Positions 18,054 to 27,583 of a DNA stretch of 64,000 bases are shown piece by piece; within the stretch, counting starts at the first letter, position 1; each line of letters opens with the position of its first letter. This DNA is from Peptostreptococcus sp. MV1 (lineage in GTDB: Bacteria; Bacillota; Clostridia; Peptostreptococcales; Peptostreptococcaceae): the NCBI RefSeq assembly GCF_000758885.1, contig NZ_JRNB01000065.1, positions 1-64,000 on the forward strand, written 5' to 3'. The translations under genes were made by a program, and so were the position numbers. Below the pieces are notes generated by a model that was given only the letters and a program-made list of their open reading frames with translations, did not search any database and was not told the origin of the DNA.

Positions 18054-20849
18054 ATGAAAAAAGAAAATCCTGAAGATAATAAGATAAGAAGGAAACCAGC
18101 TGGGCAGTCTAGCAGACCTTCTAACCGCAGACCATCTTCGAGCAATTCTGATCTAATATTACCATCGGAACGCTCAAAGGCGGACGGAAGTTCTGATAGA
18201 AGAAAGAGCAGGACCAGCTCACCAAATTCCAGAAGATCTTCTAGCTCTAGTAATCCTCAGACCAAAACTCGGTCTGTAGGTCCAGACTCTAGGTCAAATA
18301 CTAGGAGCAGAAATAGCAACAAAAACTCTGCAAATACTAATGAGAATAATAAAAGAGCCTCTTCTAAAAACAAGAGCTCAAAAACACTAAAAAGAAAGTT
18401 GAGATCAAGAAGAAAGAAAAAGTTCATCGGTGGTATCATAGCTTTCTTCATAATACTATCAGCTGTGGTATTGGGCTTTGTGTTTGCGTCTCTAAAGGAC
18501 GTAAAACCTGTCAATGAAGCCCTACTCGACAAGTTGACCCACCAGACTACTACTATCAAGTACTCAAACGGTGAGACCATGTCAACAGCACCTACCCAAT
18601 ACAAAAAGACACCAATCCCTCTAAGCGATATGTCACCTTATTTAAGGAAGGCCATCGTATCCATAGAGGATGAGCGTTTCTACTCTCATAGTGGTGTTGA
18701 CTACTGGGGTCTAGGACGTTCTGTAGTCAAGACAATATTTGGTAGGAGACAGGGTGGTAGTACAGTACCTATGCAGGTATCAAAAATACTATTAACAAGT
18801 AGTGACCAGACAATGAGTCGTAAGATAAAGGATATATATTATGCCCTTGAAATGAGCAAGTCTGTCAGCAAGGACAAGATACTAGAAACTTACTTAAATA
18901 ACTACTTTGTTGGTAAGAGTTTGTGTGGTGCTGAGGCCAGTGCCATGGGCTACTTCAACAAACACTCAAAGGACCTTAGCTTGGCAGAGGCTGCCATGTT
19001 GGCCGGAGTAACTAGGAACCCAACCAAGTATGCCCCATATACATCAGCCAGGATAACTGGTGATGAATCCAAGGCAGAATTAGACCACAAACTACTGTTC
19101 TTCCTTCCAACAGAAGGATTAGAAGCTGCTAACTCAGCTGAAAAATCTATGTATGAAAAATTAAACGAGTGGGACCTAATAGACCAGGATACCTACAAGC
19201 AGTTAAAGAGTGGTGACCTGCTAGTTAGGAAGGCAGTAAACAATCCTGATGCCAAGACTAGGCAGGAAGTCGTACTTAGCAAGATGAAGGAACTAGGTGT
19301 CATAACTGAGAAACAGTATGTAGCTGCCATAAATGAAAAAATTAATCTCCAGTTCCCAGATTCAAACGAAAAAATTGCAAACTCTGTAGAAAGTTTAATA
19401 GAATATGATGTAATAGATGCCCTAATGGAACAGGGTAAGACAGAAGAAGAAGCAAGAAACATGTACTACAACGGAGGACTAATAGTCAACTCTACAGTAG
19501 ATCCAAAAATACAAAAGTCAATCGAAGCTGAATATGCAATCAATTCAAACTTCCCTAATGACACTGTAGCTGCAAATGGTTTAAGCGAGCCACAGTCAGC
19601 AAGTGTAATCATAGACTATAAAACTGGTAATATTAAGGGCCTAATAGGTGGTAGAAATATCAAGGCAAGAAAGACCTTAAATAGGGCTATCACACCTTAC
19701 CAGCCCGGTTCTGCTATCAAGCCTCTATCAGTATATACACCTGCAATAGACACACAAAAAGTCACACAGTCTACACTAATGTCAGATACTAGAGGTGGCT
19801 ATAGGTTTAAGGAAAATAGGGCATACAGCCCAGAAACAACAACTAATGGTTATGGTTCTATGTCTTTGAGACATAGTTTGGCCCTATCATCAAATACTAT
19901 TGCCTACAAGACTGGTGAATTATTGGGACCAACATATGATGATGCAATTGACGTAATGATGGACTACCTAAGAAACTTCGGTATCACTTCTATACTTGAC
20001 TTCAAGGAAGAAAACAAGGCCGGTATGCAGCGTAGTGACCGTCACTTCAACTCACTTGTATTAGGTGGTTTGACTAGGGGTATATCTCCTCTACAGATGG
20101 CATCAGCCTTTGGCACATTGGCCAATGGTGGTGTCTACATAGAACCGGAAATATTCACTACCATAACTACATACAACGGTGAGCTAATCATCAAGAATAC
20201 ACCTAAGACACACAAGGTTGTAGATCCAGATGTAGCCTATGTTGTAACTGATATGCTGACAGCAGTTATCAAGGAAGGTATTGGTAACTATGCAGCCCTA
20301 AGTTCAGGTATACCAGTAGCTGGTAAGACTGGTTCTACCAACGACTACTTGGATACTTGGTTTGTCGGCTATACTCCATACTATGTAGGTTCAACCTATA
20401 TAGGTGATGACGCCGGTGTCAAGAACGAAGATGGAACCACTATGCAGAGACGTCGTATAGAAGGTGGTGCCTCAATGACGTCATCTAGACTATGGGCCAA
20501 GATTATGAATAGGGTTCACCAAAACTTAGAATACAAAACATTTACAAAACCGGATAATGTCTACACAACTACTATAAATGCTATTGATGGAGGACGTGCA
20601 TCATATGGTGTACTAGCAGCCTTTATAAATGGTACTGCTCCTGATAGGTATAGTTATGCTGTAGCACCAACTCCAAAGAAAAAGACTGTCCCTTCAAATG
20701 GACAACAGGTTCCTGGTGCCAACGGTCAAACTACGTATCCTAGAACGCAACAGGGAACTCAGGGTGCATACCCTAGTCAGCAACAGGGTGCTAATCAATA
20801 CACTAGACAACAGCAGTCATATAGTCGGGGAACTCAAAGAGGTTATTAA
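18054..20849 (+). CDS. Class A penicillin-binding protein (PBP1A type)
   Basis: 931 aa bifunctional peptidoglycan synthase. Residues 1-120 are a basic, Ser/Asn/Arg-rich disordered cytoplasmic tail; one membrane helix follows (about 124-146). The glycosyltransferase (GT51) domain shows IEDERFYSHSGVDYWG, GGSTVPMQVSKILL and LNNYFVGKSLCGAEASAMGYF. The transpeptidase has the SxxK serine in QPGSAIKP, SSN in LSSNTIAYK and KTG in AGKTGSTNDYLDTW. The C-terminal tail is Gln/Gly/Pro-rich low complexity (QQGTQGAYPSQQQ), extracellular. AAGGGGG precedes the ATG. The long basic N-terminal tail is unusual in size but of a kind seen in other Firmicutes. Confidence 0.95.
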   Translation: MKKENPEDNKIRRKPAGQSSRPSNRRPSSSNSDLILPSERSKADGSSDRRKSRTSSPNSRRSSSSSNPQTKTRSVGPDSRSNTRSRNSNKNSANTNENNKRASSKNKSSKTLKRKLRSRRKKKFIGGIIAFFIILSAVVLGFVFASLKDVKPVNEALLDKLTHQTTTIKYSNGETMSTAPTQYKKTPIPLSDMSPYLRKAIVSIEDERFYSHSGVDYWGLGRSVVKTIFGRRQGGSTVPMQVSKILLTSSDQTMSRKIKDIYYALEMSKSVSKDKILETYLNNYFVGKSLCGAEASAMGYFNKHSKDLSLAEAAMLAGVTRNPTKYAPYTSARITGDESKAELDHKLLFFLPTEGLEAANSAEKSMYEKLNEWDLIDQDTYKQLKSGDLLVRKAVNNPDAKTRQEVVLSKMKELGVITEKQYVAAINEKINLQFPDSNEKIANSVESLIEYDVIDALMEQGKTEEEARNMYYNGGLIVNSTVDPKIQKSIEAEYAINSNFPNDTVAANGLSEPQSASVIIDYKTGNIKGLIGGRNIKARKTLNRAITPYQPGSAIKPLSVYTPAIDTQKVTQSTLMSDTRGGYRFKENRAYSPETTTNGYGSMSLRHSLALSSNTIAYKTGELLGPTYDDAIDVMMDYLRNFGITSILDFKEENKAGMQRSDRHFNSLVLGGLTRGISPLQMASAFGTLANGGVYIEPEIFTTITTYNGELIIKNTPKTHKVVDPDVAYVVTDMLTAVIKEGIGNYAALSSGIPVAGKTGSTNDYLDTWFVGYTPYYVGSTYIGDDAGVKNEDGTTMQRRRIEGGASMTSSRLWAKIMNRVHQNLEYKTFTKPDNVYTTTINAIDGGRASYGVLAAFINGTAPDRYSYAVAPTPKKKTVPSNGQQVPGANGQTTYPRTQQGTQGAYPSQQQGANQYTRQQQSYSRGTQRGY

Positions 20850-20888
20850 AAAATATATGTAATAGGTTAAAAATCAATATAAAACTTA

Positions 20889-20953
20889 ACCCCCAGTCTA
20901 ACTGGGGGGTCTTTGTACAATAAGAAGGAGTCACAAAATGTGACCCCTTCTTT
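20889..20953 (+). terminator. Double terminator after the penicillin-binding protein gene
   Basis: ACCCCCAGT-cta-ACTGGGGGGT followed by CTTT, then AAGAAGG-GTCAC-aaaat-GTGAC-CCTTCTTT. The second stem is almost symmetrical and could also serve the helicase gene from the other side. Confidence 0.8.
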
Positions 20954-21031
20954 ATACTTAGATATTTTAAAACAAGACTTATCATCCTGCTAAAACCTTC
21001 TTTAAATTTTCTTATTTAGGCCGACTTCAAA

Positions 21032-22648
21032 CTACTTATTTCTTCTTGAGCGATTGCTTCTATTTGCTCTTTCAATATTTAGCTTGTTGCCCTTTATCTT
21101 CCTGTTTTTCATTTTTTCAATGATTTCTCTAGCCTTATTCTTGTCTACATCTACAAATGTATACTTGTCATAGACATCGATATTGCCTATAAACTTGCCC
21201 CTAACACCTGTTTCACCAGCTATGGCTCCAAGTATATCCTTAGCTAGAATTCTCTGATTCTTACCTACATTCAAGAATAACCTAGTCACATCAGATTCGT
21301 TTAGCTTGTGCTTGCCCCTAGATCTTGGGACTTCTTCTACTATTTCCTGCTTTTCTTCATCACCCATGCTGTTTTTCAAGATGGCTGCACATATATCTAT
21401 CATAGAATAATCTTCTTCATTGCAAAAGTCCTCTATCCACTGAACCTGCTTGGCTATATTTCCCTCTTCTAGAGTAGACTTTACAGTTTCAAAGAACTGG
21501 CCTACCTTCTTCTGTTCTACATCATTTACTGATGGTATATTATGCTTTACTATCTTTGACTTGGTATACCTTTCGATATCCTTTAGCTTTCTCATCTCCC
21601 TACCAAAGGCAAATGAAAAGGCTAGACCCTCTCTACCTGCACGACCTGTCCTACCAATTCTATGTACATAGTATTCATCATCCTGTGGTAATTCATAGTT
21701 TATTACACACTCTACGTCATCTATATCTATACCTCTGGCAGCAACATCAGTGGCTACTAGGATATCTATAGTACCTGCTCTGAACTTGTCCATTACTATG
21801 TCTCTTTGAACCTGCTTTAGGTCTCCGTGCAATGAGTCTGCACCGTATCCTCTAGCCTGTAGACTAGATACTAGCTCATCTGCACCCTTTTTAGTATTTG
21901 TAAATACCACTGTTAGCTTTGGATTGTACACATCTATCAACCTAGTCAAGACTTCTAGCTTGTTTGACTTCCTAGTTTCTATAAAGTACTGTTTGATGTT
22001 TGAAACTGTCAGCTCTTTTCTTACAACCTTGATATGAACTGGATCCTTCTGGTACTTCTTAGTCAAGTCCAAGATAGCCTTAGGCATAGTCGCTGAGAAT
22101 AGGGCTGTCTGTCTTTCTTCTGGTACGTTTGATAAAATAGTTTCTATATCTTCCCTGAATCCCATATCTAGCATTTCATCCGCTTCATCTAGGACCACCA
22201 TCTTTACCTGGTCTAATTTAAGTGTTCTTCTATTTATATGATCAATTACACGACCTGGTGTACCTATCACTACCTGTACACCGCCCTTTAGAGCCTTTAT
22301 CTGCCTGTCTATGGGCTGTCCACCGTATATTGGTAGGGTACGTATACCCTGCATATACTTAGCAAGCTTTCTGACCTCCTCAGACACTTGTATTGCTAAT
22401 TCTCTGGTCGGGCACAATACTATTGCCTGTAATTTTCTATTATTCTGGTCAATGTTTTCTAAGATTGGTATACTGAAGGCTGCTGTCTTACCTGTTCCAG
22501 TTTGGGCCTGACCAATTACATCACATCCTGATGTCATAGTTGGTATAGCCTTGGCCTGGATTGGAGACGGTTCTTCGTAACCTAGATCCTCTATCGCTCT
22601 CTTTATTTCTTCACTTACTTGCAATTCATTGAATTTTGTTATTTCCAT
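21032..22648 (-). CDS. DEAD-box RNA helicase with DbpA-type RNA-binding domain
   Basis: 538 aa from the ATG at 22648, which has AAAGGAAAG just upstream; a more upstream in-frame ATG lacks a ribosome site. Helicase core in order: Q motif (GYEEPSPIQAKAIP), motif I AQTGTGKT, motif II VLDEADEMLDMGF, motif III SAT, motif VI HRIGRTGRAGR. The C-terminal RRM-like domain (LNESDVTRLFLNVGKNQRI...GVRGKFIGNIDVYDKYTFVDV) is the DbpA/YxiN RNA-binding fold, and a basic tail follows. It is expected in ribosome assembly or RNA decay. Whether it is the DbpA, CshA or DeaD equivalent cannot be settled by eye. Confidence 0.92.
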   Translation of the reverse strand: MEITKFNELQVSEEIKRAIEDLGYEEPSPIQAKAIPTMTSGCDVIGQAQTGTGKTAAFSIPILENIDQNNRKLQAIVLCPTRELAIQVSEEVRKLAKYMQGIRTLPIYGGQPIDRQIKALKGGVQVVIGTPGRVIDHINRRTLKLDQVKMVVLDEADEMLDMGFREDIETILSNVPEERQTALFSATMPKAILDLTKKYQKDPVHIKVVRKELTVSNIKQYFIETRKSNKLEVLTRLIDVYNPKLTVVFTNTKKGADELVSSLQARGYGADSLHGDLKQVQRDIVMDKFRAGTIDILVATDVAARGIDIDDVECVINYELPQDDEYYVHRIGRTGRAGREGLAFSFAFGREMRKLKDIERYTKSKIVKHNIPSVNDVEQKKVGQFFETVKSTLEEGNIAKQVQWIEDFCNEEDYSMIDICAAILKNSMGDEEKQEIVEEVPRSRGKHKLNESDVTRLFLNVGKNQRILAKDILGAIAGETGVRGKFIGNIDVYDKYTFVDVDKNKAREIIEKMKNRKIKGNKLNIERANRSNRSRRNK

Positions 22649-22755
22649 ACACTTTCCTTTCTTTGTACATATTTTGTACGCATTCCTATTATTATACATC
22701 TAATTTTAAAAAAAAGCAATTATTTTTTCTTTTAATCAAAAAACTATAGCCCTAT

Positions 22756-22800
22756 AAAAAAAAACCTCAGGGACTATTTATTCTATACGCCCCCGAGGTG
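22756..22800 (-). terminator. Terminator after thiI
   Basis: On the minus strand ACCTCGGGGG pairs with CCCTGAGGT, followed by a run of nine T. Confidence 0.85.
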
Positions 22801-22849
22801 TCTTTTAAACATTTATAAATTTTTTCCACTTATCTAGGTCTCTTTTGTA

Positions 22850-24037
22850 TTAATCCTCTTCTCCATAGTCTATAACCTCCATAACAGAAGCCTCCACAGC
22901 AGCCTTTATTAGGCCTTCTACATCCAACTTGGATTCTGACTTTTCTATACGCTCTAGCCTTGGCTTAGTCACTGGCTTTTTTGGTGAAAATAGGGCACAG
23001 CAGTCAGTTTCTGGTATAATAGATGTCTCATATGTTCCTATTTCTTCAGCCAACTTAATGATATCCACCTTGTCCATGGCAATCAAGGGCCTAAATATAG
23101 GAAGAGATACCGCTGCATTTGTACAAACTATACCCTGCATGGTCTGAGATGCAACCTGACCTATACTTTCACCTGTAATCAAGGCATCACAATATCTTGA
23201 TTTTCCTATTTCCTCTGCTATCCTCATCATAAATCTCCTAGATAGGATAGTAGTCTCCTCTTCATTACACCTCTCAGCTATGGCCTTTTGTATATCGAGT
23301 ATATTCACCATATGCAACTTTATAGGTCCACAGTACTTTGATAGGATCCTAGCTAGGTCTATTACCTTTTCCTGAGACCTCTCATTAGTAAATGGATAAG
23401 AATGGAAGTGTACAGCCTCTATATCTACTCCCCTCTTGGCAACCAACCAAGAAGCAACCGGGCTATCTATACCACCTGACAAAAGTGTAATTGCCTTGCC
23501 ATTTGTTCCCAGTGGTAAACCACCATAGGCGGCAACTGCATCAGTATATACTAGGATATGTTCCTTCCTATATTCACAAGTAATTGTAAGTTCGGGATTT
23601 CTAACGTCAACCTTGATATCAGGATTGTTTAGGTTGCTCAGTACATAGCCACCAATATCTATGCTCATCTCCTGAGAAGTCAGCCTAAAGGACTTGTCCC
23701 CCCTCTTTGATGCTATTTTGAAAGTCTTGGCACCCTGGGCTACCTTCTCCTTTAGCATATACAGGGCTGTTTCCTTTAGAAGGTCATAGTCATGGTCTCT
23801 CTTTATAGCCGGACACACGCCAACCACTCCAAATACCTTCCTCACTTCATTTATCACTGCTTCATAATTGCTGTCGTCTACATCTATGTAGATTCTTCCG
23901 TATTCCTTGTATACGTTGAACTTGCCCATTGGCTTTAGCATATTTCTAATATTTCTTATTAGCTTGTTTTCAAATATATACCTGTTCTTGCCCTTTACGC
24001 CTATTTCACCGTACTTGGCTATCAAAATATTGTACAT
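22850..24037 (-). CDS. thiI: tRNA 4-thiouridine synthase / thiamine sulfurtransferase ThiI
   Basis: 395 aa. N-terminal ferredoxin-like and THUMP domains (1-165), then a PP-loop pyrophosphatase domain with [19 protein letters not shown] (about residue 185) that adenylates U8 of tRNA. It lacks the C-terminal rhodanese domain of the enterobacterial enzyme, as is usual in Firmicutes; sulfur would come directly from the partner cysteine desulfurase encoded immediately upstream (four-base gap). This nifS-thiI pairing is a known functional unit. Thiamine-thiazole involvement is not implied by sequence. Confidence 0.95.
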   Translation of the reverse strand: MYNILIAKYGEIGVKGKNRYIFENKLIRNIRNMLKPMGKFNVYKEYGRIYIDVDDSNYEAVINEVRKVFGVVGVCPAIKRDHDYDLLKETALYMLKEKVAQGAKTFKIASKRGDKSFRLTSQEMSIDIGGYVLSNLNNPDIKVDVRNPELTITCEYRKEHILVYTDAVAAYGGLPLGTNGKAITLLSGGIDSPVASWLVAKRGVDIEAVHFHSYPFTNERSQEKVIDLARILSKYCGPIKLHMVNILDIQKAIAERCNEEETTILSRRFMMRIAEEIGKSRYCDALITGESIGQVASQTMQGIVCTNAAVSLPIFRPLIAMDKVDIIKLAEEIGTYETSIIPETDCCALFSPKKPVTKPRLERIEKSESKLDVEGLIKAAVEASVMEVIDYGEED

Positions 24038-24041
24038 TTAT

Positions 24042-25199
24042 CTATCTCCTATTCTTCTTTGCAAAAAACCTGATCATTTCTACGTGCTTTTGTAGCTTTT
24101 CAACTACATAGTCCATCTCTTCCTTCGTATTGTCCTCTGACAAGCTAAACCTTATAGTTCCATCAATCTGTGCAGGACTTAGGCCTATAGCATTTAAGAC
24201 GTGACTACCCTTCTTCTTGGCTGAGCAGGCAGACCCTGTAGATACGCATATGCCCTCATCATCTAGATAGTGGAGCAAGACTTCCCCCTTTACATTGTCA
24301 AAGCTTATATTTAGTATATGGCATACTCCCCTAAGTATATCAGTATTTAGCTTGATACCGTCTATCTTCTGTGAAATCCTCATATATAGGTAGTCCCTAT
24401 TTTCCCTGATTTTATCTATATTAGAATCAAGGTCATCAAAAAGTATTTCCACAGCCTTACCTAATCCGTATATGCCCGGCACATTTTCAGTACCAGACCT
24501 CAGGTCAAATTCTTGTCCTCCACCTCTTAGAAGGGGTTTGAACCTGTTGACATCCCTTATATACATAAAGCCTATCCCTTTAGGTCCATGTATCTTGTGG
24601 CCACTGACTGTCATAAAGTCAGCACCTATATCCTTCATTTTGAAATTTATCTTACCATAGGCCTGGACAGCATCTACATGGAAAAATACCTGGTCATATC
24701 TAGATACTATCTCACCAATCTGCTGGACTGGCTCAATAGCTCCCAATTCGTTATTTACATACATAATACTGACTAGGCAGGTCCTGTCTGTTATGGCCTT
24801 TTCTAGCTCATCTACGTCTACTAGGCCTGTTTCATCTACACCTAAGACCGTCACCTCAAAGCCTTCCTCTTCCAAGGCCCTGACAGTATTCACAACTGCT
24901 GGATGCTCAATTGATGAGGTTATGATATGGTTTCTTCTCCTCTTGTTGAGCCTTGCCACACTAGCTATAATGGCATTGTTGCCTTCAGTTCCTCCCGATG
25001 TAAATATTATAGATTTATCTTCAACTCCAATTGTATTTGCTATATTCTCTCTTATCTTCTTTATCTTTTTTTCAACCAAAAATCCCTTCCTGTAGGCAGA
25101 TGATGGATTGGCAAAATCATCCCTAAGGGCCTTGCACATTTCATCTACTACTTGATTATAGGGTTTTGTCGTTGCGCTGTTGTCTAGATATACCTCCAT
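24042..25199 (-). CDS. Cysteine desulfurase (NifS/IscS-like, ThiI partner)
   Basis: 385 aa PLP enzyme releasing sulfur from cysteine. N-terminus MEVYLDNSATTKPY is standard; the PLP lysine is in TVSGHKIHGPKGIGFMYI (about residue 205), and the catalytic cysteine is in VSTGSACSAKKKGSHVL (about residue 325), with a long flexible loop as in group I desulfurases. There is no iscU or suf gene nearby, and only four bases separate it from thiI, so it most likely supplies sulfur for tRNA 4-thiouridine, like NifZ of Bacillus. A divergent AEC transporter gene lies upstream across 250 AT-rich bases. Confidence 0.93.
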   Translation of the reverse strand: MEVYLDNSATTKPYNQVVDEMCKALRDDFANPSSAYRKGFLVEKKIKKIRENIANTIGVEDKSIIFTSGGTEGNNAIIASVARLNKRRRNHIITSSIEHPAVVNTVRALEEEGFEVTVLGVDETGLVDVDELEKAITDRTCLVSIMYVNNELGAIEPVQQIGEIVSRYDQVFFHVDAVQAYGKINFKMKDIGADFMTVSGHKIHGPKGIGFMYIRDVNRFKPLLRGGGQEFDLRSGTENVPGIYGLGKAVEILFDDLDSNIDKIRENRDYLYMRISQKIDGIKLNTDILRGVCHILNISFDNVKGEVLLHYLDDEGICVSTGSACSAKKKGSHVLNAIGLSPAQIDGTIRFSLSEDNTKEEMDYVVEKLQKHVEMIRFFAKKNRR

Positions 25200-25453
25200 A
25201 AAATCAACTCCTTTTCAAACCTTAATTATATCATATCTTGAGCTATTATATATATTTTTTCATATTCTTATTATAAATCATAATTATAATGTAAAATCTA
25301 AAAACAGTAAATATTAAAACTATATTTTTTATATCTTTTTAACATTTACTATCTTAATCAATTTTATTAAAAGCCGTACTCAAATATTGCATTAAAATAG
25401 TTGTAATTTAAATACCATTTTTGTATACTTAGTATGTAAAGGAGATGTTTACT

Positions 25454-26407
25454 TTGTCTAGTTTTATTTTCGCCCTAAACTCCACCCTACCAGTCTTTCT
25501 AGTCATACTAGTGGGCAAGTTTTTAATGAGGGTGGGTGTAATAAATGAGGAGTGGACCAAGATTTCTGACAGGATGGCCTTTAAGTATGCCCTGCCCGTA
25601 GTCCTCTTCCTAGATATAGCCAAGATGGATATTAAGAAGGATATGGATATGCGCTTTATTCTCTTTTGCATGATATCGACCACTGTCATGTTCTTTTTGA
25701 TGTATATAATCAGCCGTGTATGTCTCAAGGACAAGACAATGGTGGGTTCTTTTGCCCAGGGGTCTGTAAGGGGTAGCGCCGCCATACTGGGTATACCATT
25801 TGTGACAAATATATATGGTGATGCTGGCATGATACCACTCATGATACTAGCTGCTGTTCCCTTGTTCAATGCCTATTCGGTCATTATACTGACCATATCA
25901 TCCAAGAAGTTCCTGGCAGGCTCCAAGACAAGGATTCAGTACAGACAGATCATAAAGTCCATCTTTAAAAATCCCCTGATAAGGGGTATCCTGATAGGTT
26001 TTCCATTTTGTATATTAGGAATTGAAATACCTCCTATCTTGGACAAGAGTTTGAACTCTATAGGAGCCATGGCAGTACCCTTGATGCTAATATCAATAGG
26101 GGCCGACTTCAAGATGAGCGACCTGACTGCCAAATTCAAGCTGTCAGCTATAGCAACTACCATCAAGTTGGTGATACTACCACTAGCTGTACTTCCTATA
26201 GCTATCTATATGGGATTTAGAGATTCATCCCTAGTGGCCCTACTAGTCATGCTAGGGGCACCGTCAGCAGTATCTGGCTATGTCATGTCAAAGGCCATGG
26301 ACAACGACCACATCCTTATGTCTAACATAGTAGTCATGACCACCCTATTCTCATCAGTAACCTTCACCTTCTGGATATTCATCCTTAGGTACAAGGGTTT
26401 GATATAG
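25454..26407 (+). CDS. AEC-family (auxin efflux carrier type) transporter
   Basis: 317 aa, about ten membrane helices, of the AEC/BART superfamily: TLPVFLVILVGKFLMRVGVI at the start, DRMAFKYALPVVLFLDIAK, then the second half-repeat with FKNPLIRGILIGFPFCILGIEIPPIL and a SIGADFKM helix. Substrates in bacteria are usually organic acids such as malate. I chose TTG at 25454 because AAAGGAG (25438-25444) is nine bases upstream; the ATG at 25445 is directly against the ribosome site. The gene is followed by three other small membrane-protein genes on the same strand, perhaps one transcript. Confidence 0.85.
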   Translation: MSSFIFALNSTLPVFLVILVGKFLMRVGVINEEWTKISDRMAFKYALPVVLFLDIAKMDIKKDMDMRFILFCMISTTVMFFLMYIISRVCLKDKTMVGSFAQGSVRGSAAILGIPFVTNIYGDAGMIPLMILAAVPLFNAYSVIILTISSKKFLAGSKTRIQYRQIIKSIFKNPLIRGILIGFPFCILGIEIPPILDKSLNSIGAMAVPLMLISIGADFKMSDLTAKFKLSAIATTIKLVILPLAVLPIAIYMGFRDSSLVALLVMLGAPSAVSGYVMSKAMDNDHILMSNIVVMTTLFSSVTFTFWIFILRYKGLI

Positions 26408-26436
26408 GAATATAAATTCATACAGGAGGAAGTAAT

Positions 26437-27084
26437 TTGTTAATTTTTGCAATTGAAATAGTCGGAACAATAGCTTTTGCCGTATCGGGTTCGGCGCTGG
26501 CCATCAAAAAGCAAATGGACCTACTCGGGGTAATCGTTTTAGGACTCACCACTGCCATAGGTGGTGGTATTATTAGGGATGTCATAATAGGTGCCATTCC
26601 ACCCTCTAGTATCCAACACACAATATATGCCAAGGTTTCTATAGCTACATCATTGCTAGTCTTTCTAGTGGCCTATATCTACCGTAATAGGACCATCAAG
26701 TATGAATTCAAGCTTGTCTACAACAACCTCTTATTGGTATCGGACTCCATAGGTCTAGGCCTATTCACAGTGGTAGGTATCAATTCAGCCTACCACAAGT
26801 TGGATTCACCTGGCTTTTTCCTCCTAGTCCTAGTAGGTGTAGTCACAGGTGTCGGCGGAGGTTTGGTCAGAGATATAATGGCGGGTGACAAACCCTACAT
26901 CTTTATCAGGCACATATATGCATCAGCCTCTATACTAGGTGCTGTGTCTTGTATATATCTGTGGGATATCACAGGCAAAAATATAGCCATGTTGTTTGGA
27001 ACAGCAGTTGTCTTTCTTATAAGGTTTTTAGCAGCTCGCTTCAAGCTTGACCTACCAAAAATTCAGGGAAGTAATTTTAAATAG
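26437..27084 (+). CDS. TRIC-type cation channel / UPF0126 family membrane protein
   Basis: 215 aa with seven predicted helices in two repeats. The first has TIAFAVSGSALAIKKQMDLLG and TTAIGGGIIRDVIIG; the second TVVGINSAYHK and GVVTGVGGGLVRDIMAG. The GGGxxRD motif in both halves is diagnostic of the prokaryotic TRIC family (trimeric K+-permeable channels; YvgT/YadS). The start is TTG at 26437 with AGGAGGA at 26424-26430. It lies 29 bases after the AEC gene and 12 before ydbS, so co-transcription is likely. Physiological ion and role unknown. Confidence 0.88.
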   Translation: MLIFAIEIVGTIAFAVSGSALAIKKQMDLLGVIVLGLTTAIGGGIIRDVIIGAIPPSSIQHTIYAKVSIATSLLVFLVAYIYRNRTIKYEFKLVYNNLLLVSDSIGLGLFTVVGINSAYHKLDSPGFFLLVLVGVVTGVGGGLVRDIMAGDKPYIFIRHIYASASILGAVSCIYLWDITGKNIAMLFGTAVVFLIRFLAARFKLDLPKIQGSNFK

Positions 27085-27096
27085 AAAGGAATATGC

Positions 27097-27582
27097 ATGA
27101 TAAATAGAAACGAATATAATAAAATACCATCAAAAGCACGCTATAGCATGATAGTCGGCAATATAATCGGACTTGCTATAGCTTTCATTATCCTAGTATC
27201 AGTCTGGAAGATACTCAATATCTTCCCCATTCCAAGGCCAGTATTTTTCTGGTACAAGTGCCTTGGAGGTCTGATTATAGGATATCTTGTCCTCTTGCTA
27301 GTCTTAGAGCCTAGTCTTGGTTACAAGAGGCACCTCTACAGGATTAACGATGAGAGTATCGATATAATCAAGGGAATTTTTTTCATAGACCACACCATAA
27401 TACCTATTCGCAGGATGCAGCAGGTAGATATCAGTGTCGGTCCAATCAACAAGCTATTCGGCCTAGCAGACATCAGTATTACAACTGCTGGTGGTGTAGC
27501 TGCGATAGAATATTTACCTTCAGACCAGGCAGACATGCTAGCAGAAAAACTTAAAAAAGAAATTAACGAAAGGGTGATATAG
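27097..27582 (+). CDS. YdbS-like bacterial PH-domain membrane protein
   Basis: 161 aa. Two membrane helices (about 18-45 and 58-72) are followed by a bacterial PH (bPH2) domain with RRMQQVDISVGPINKLFGLADISITTAGG, the family hallmark. The Bacillus pair YdbS-YdbT is linked to resistance to some antimicrobial peptides; the same role here is inference. The stop codon is one base from the ydbT start, so the two proteins are made together. Confidence 0.82.
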   Translation: MINRNEYNKIPSKARYSMIVGNIIGLAIAFIILVSVWKILNIFPIPRPVFFWYKCLGGLIIGYLVLLLVLEPSLGYKRHLYRINDESIDIIKGIFFIDHTIIPIRRMQQVDISVGPINKLFGLADISITTAGGVAAIEYLPSDQADMLAEKLKKEINERVI

Positions 27583-27583
27583 T

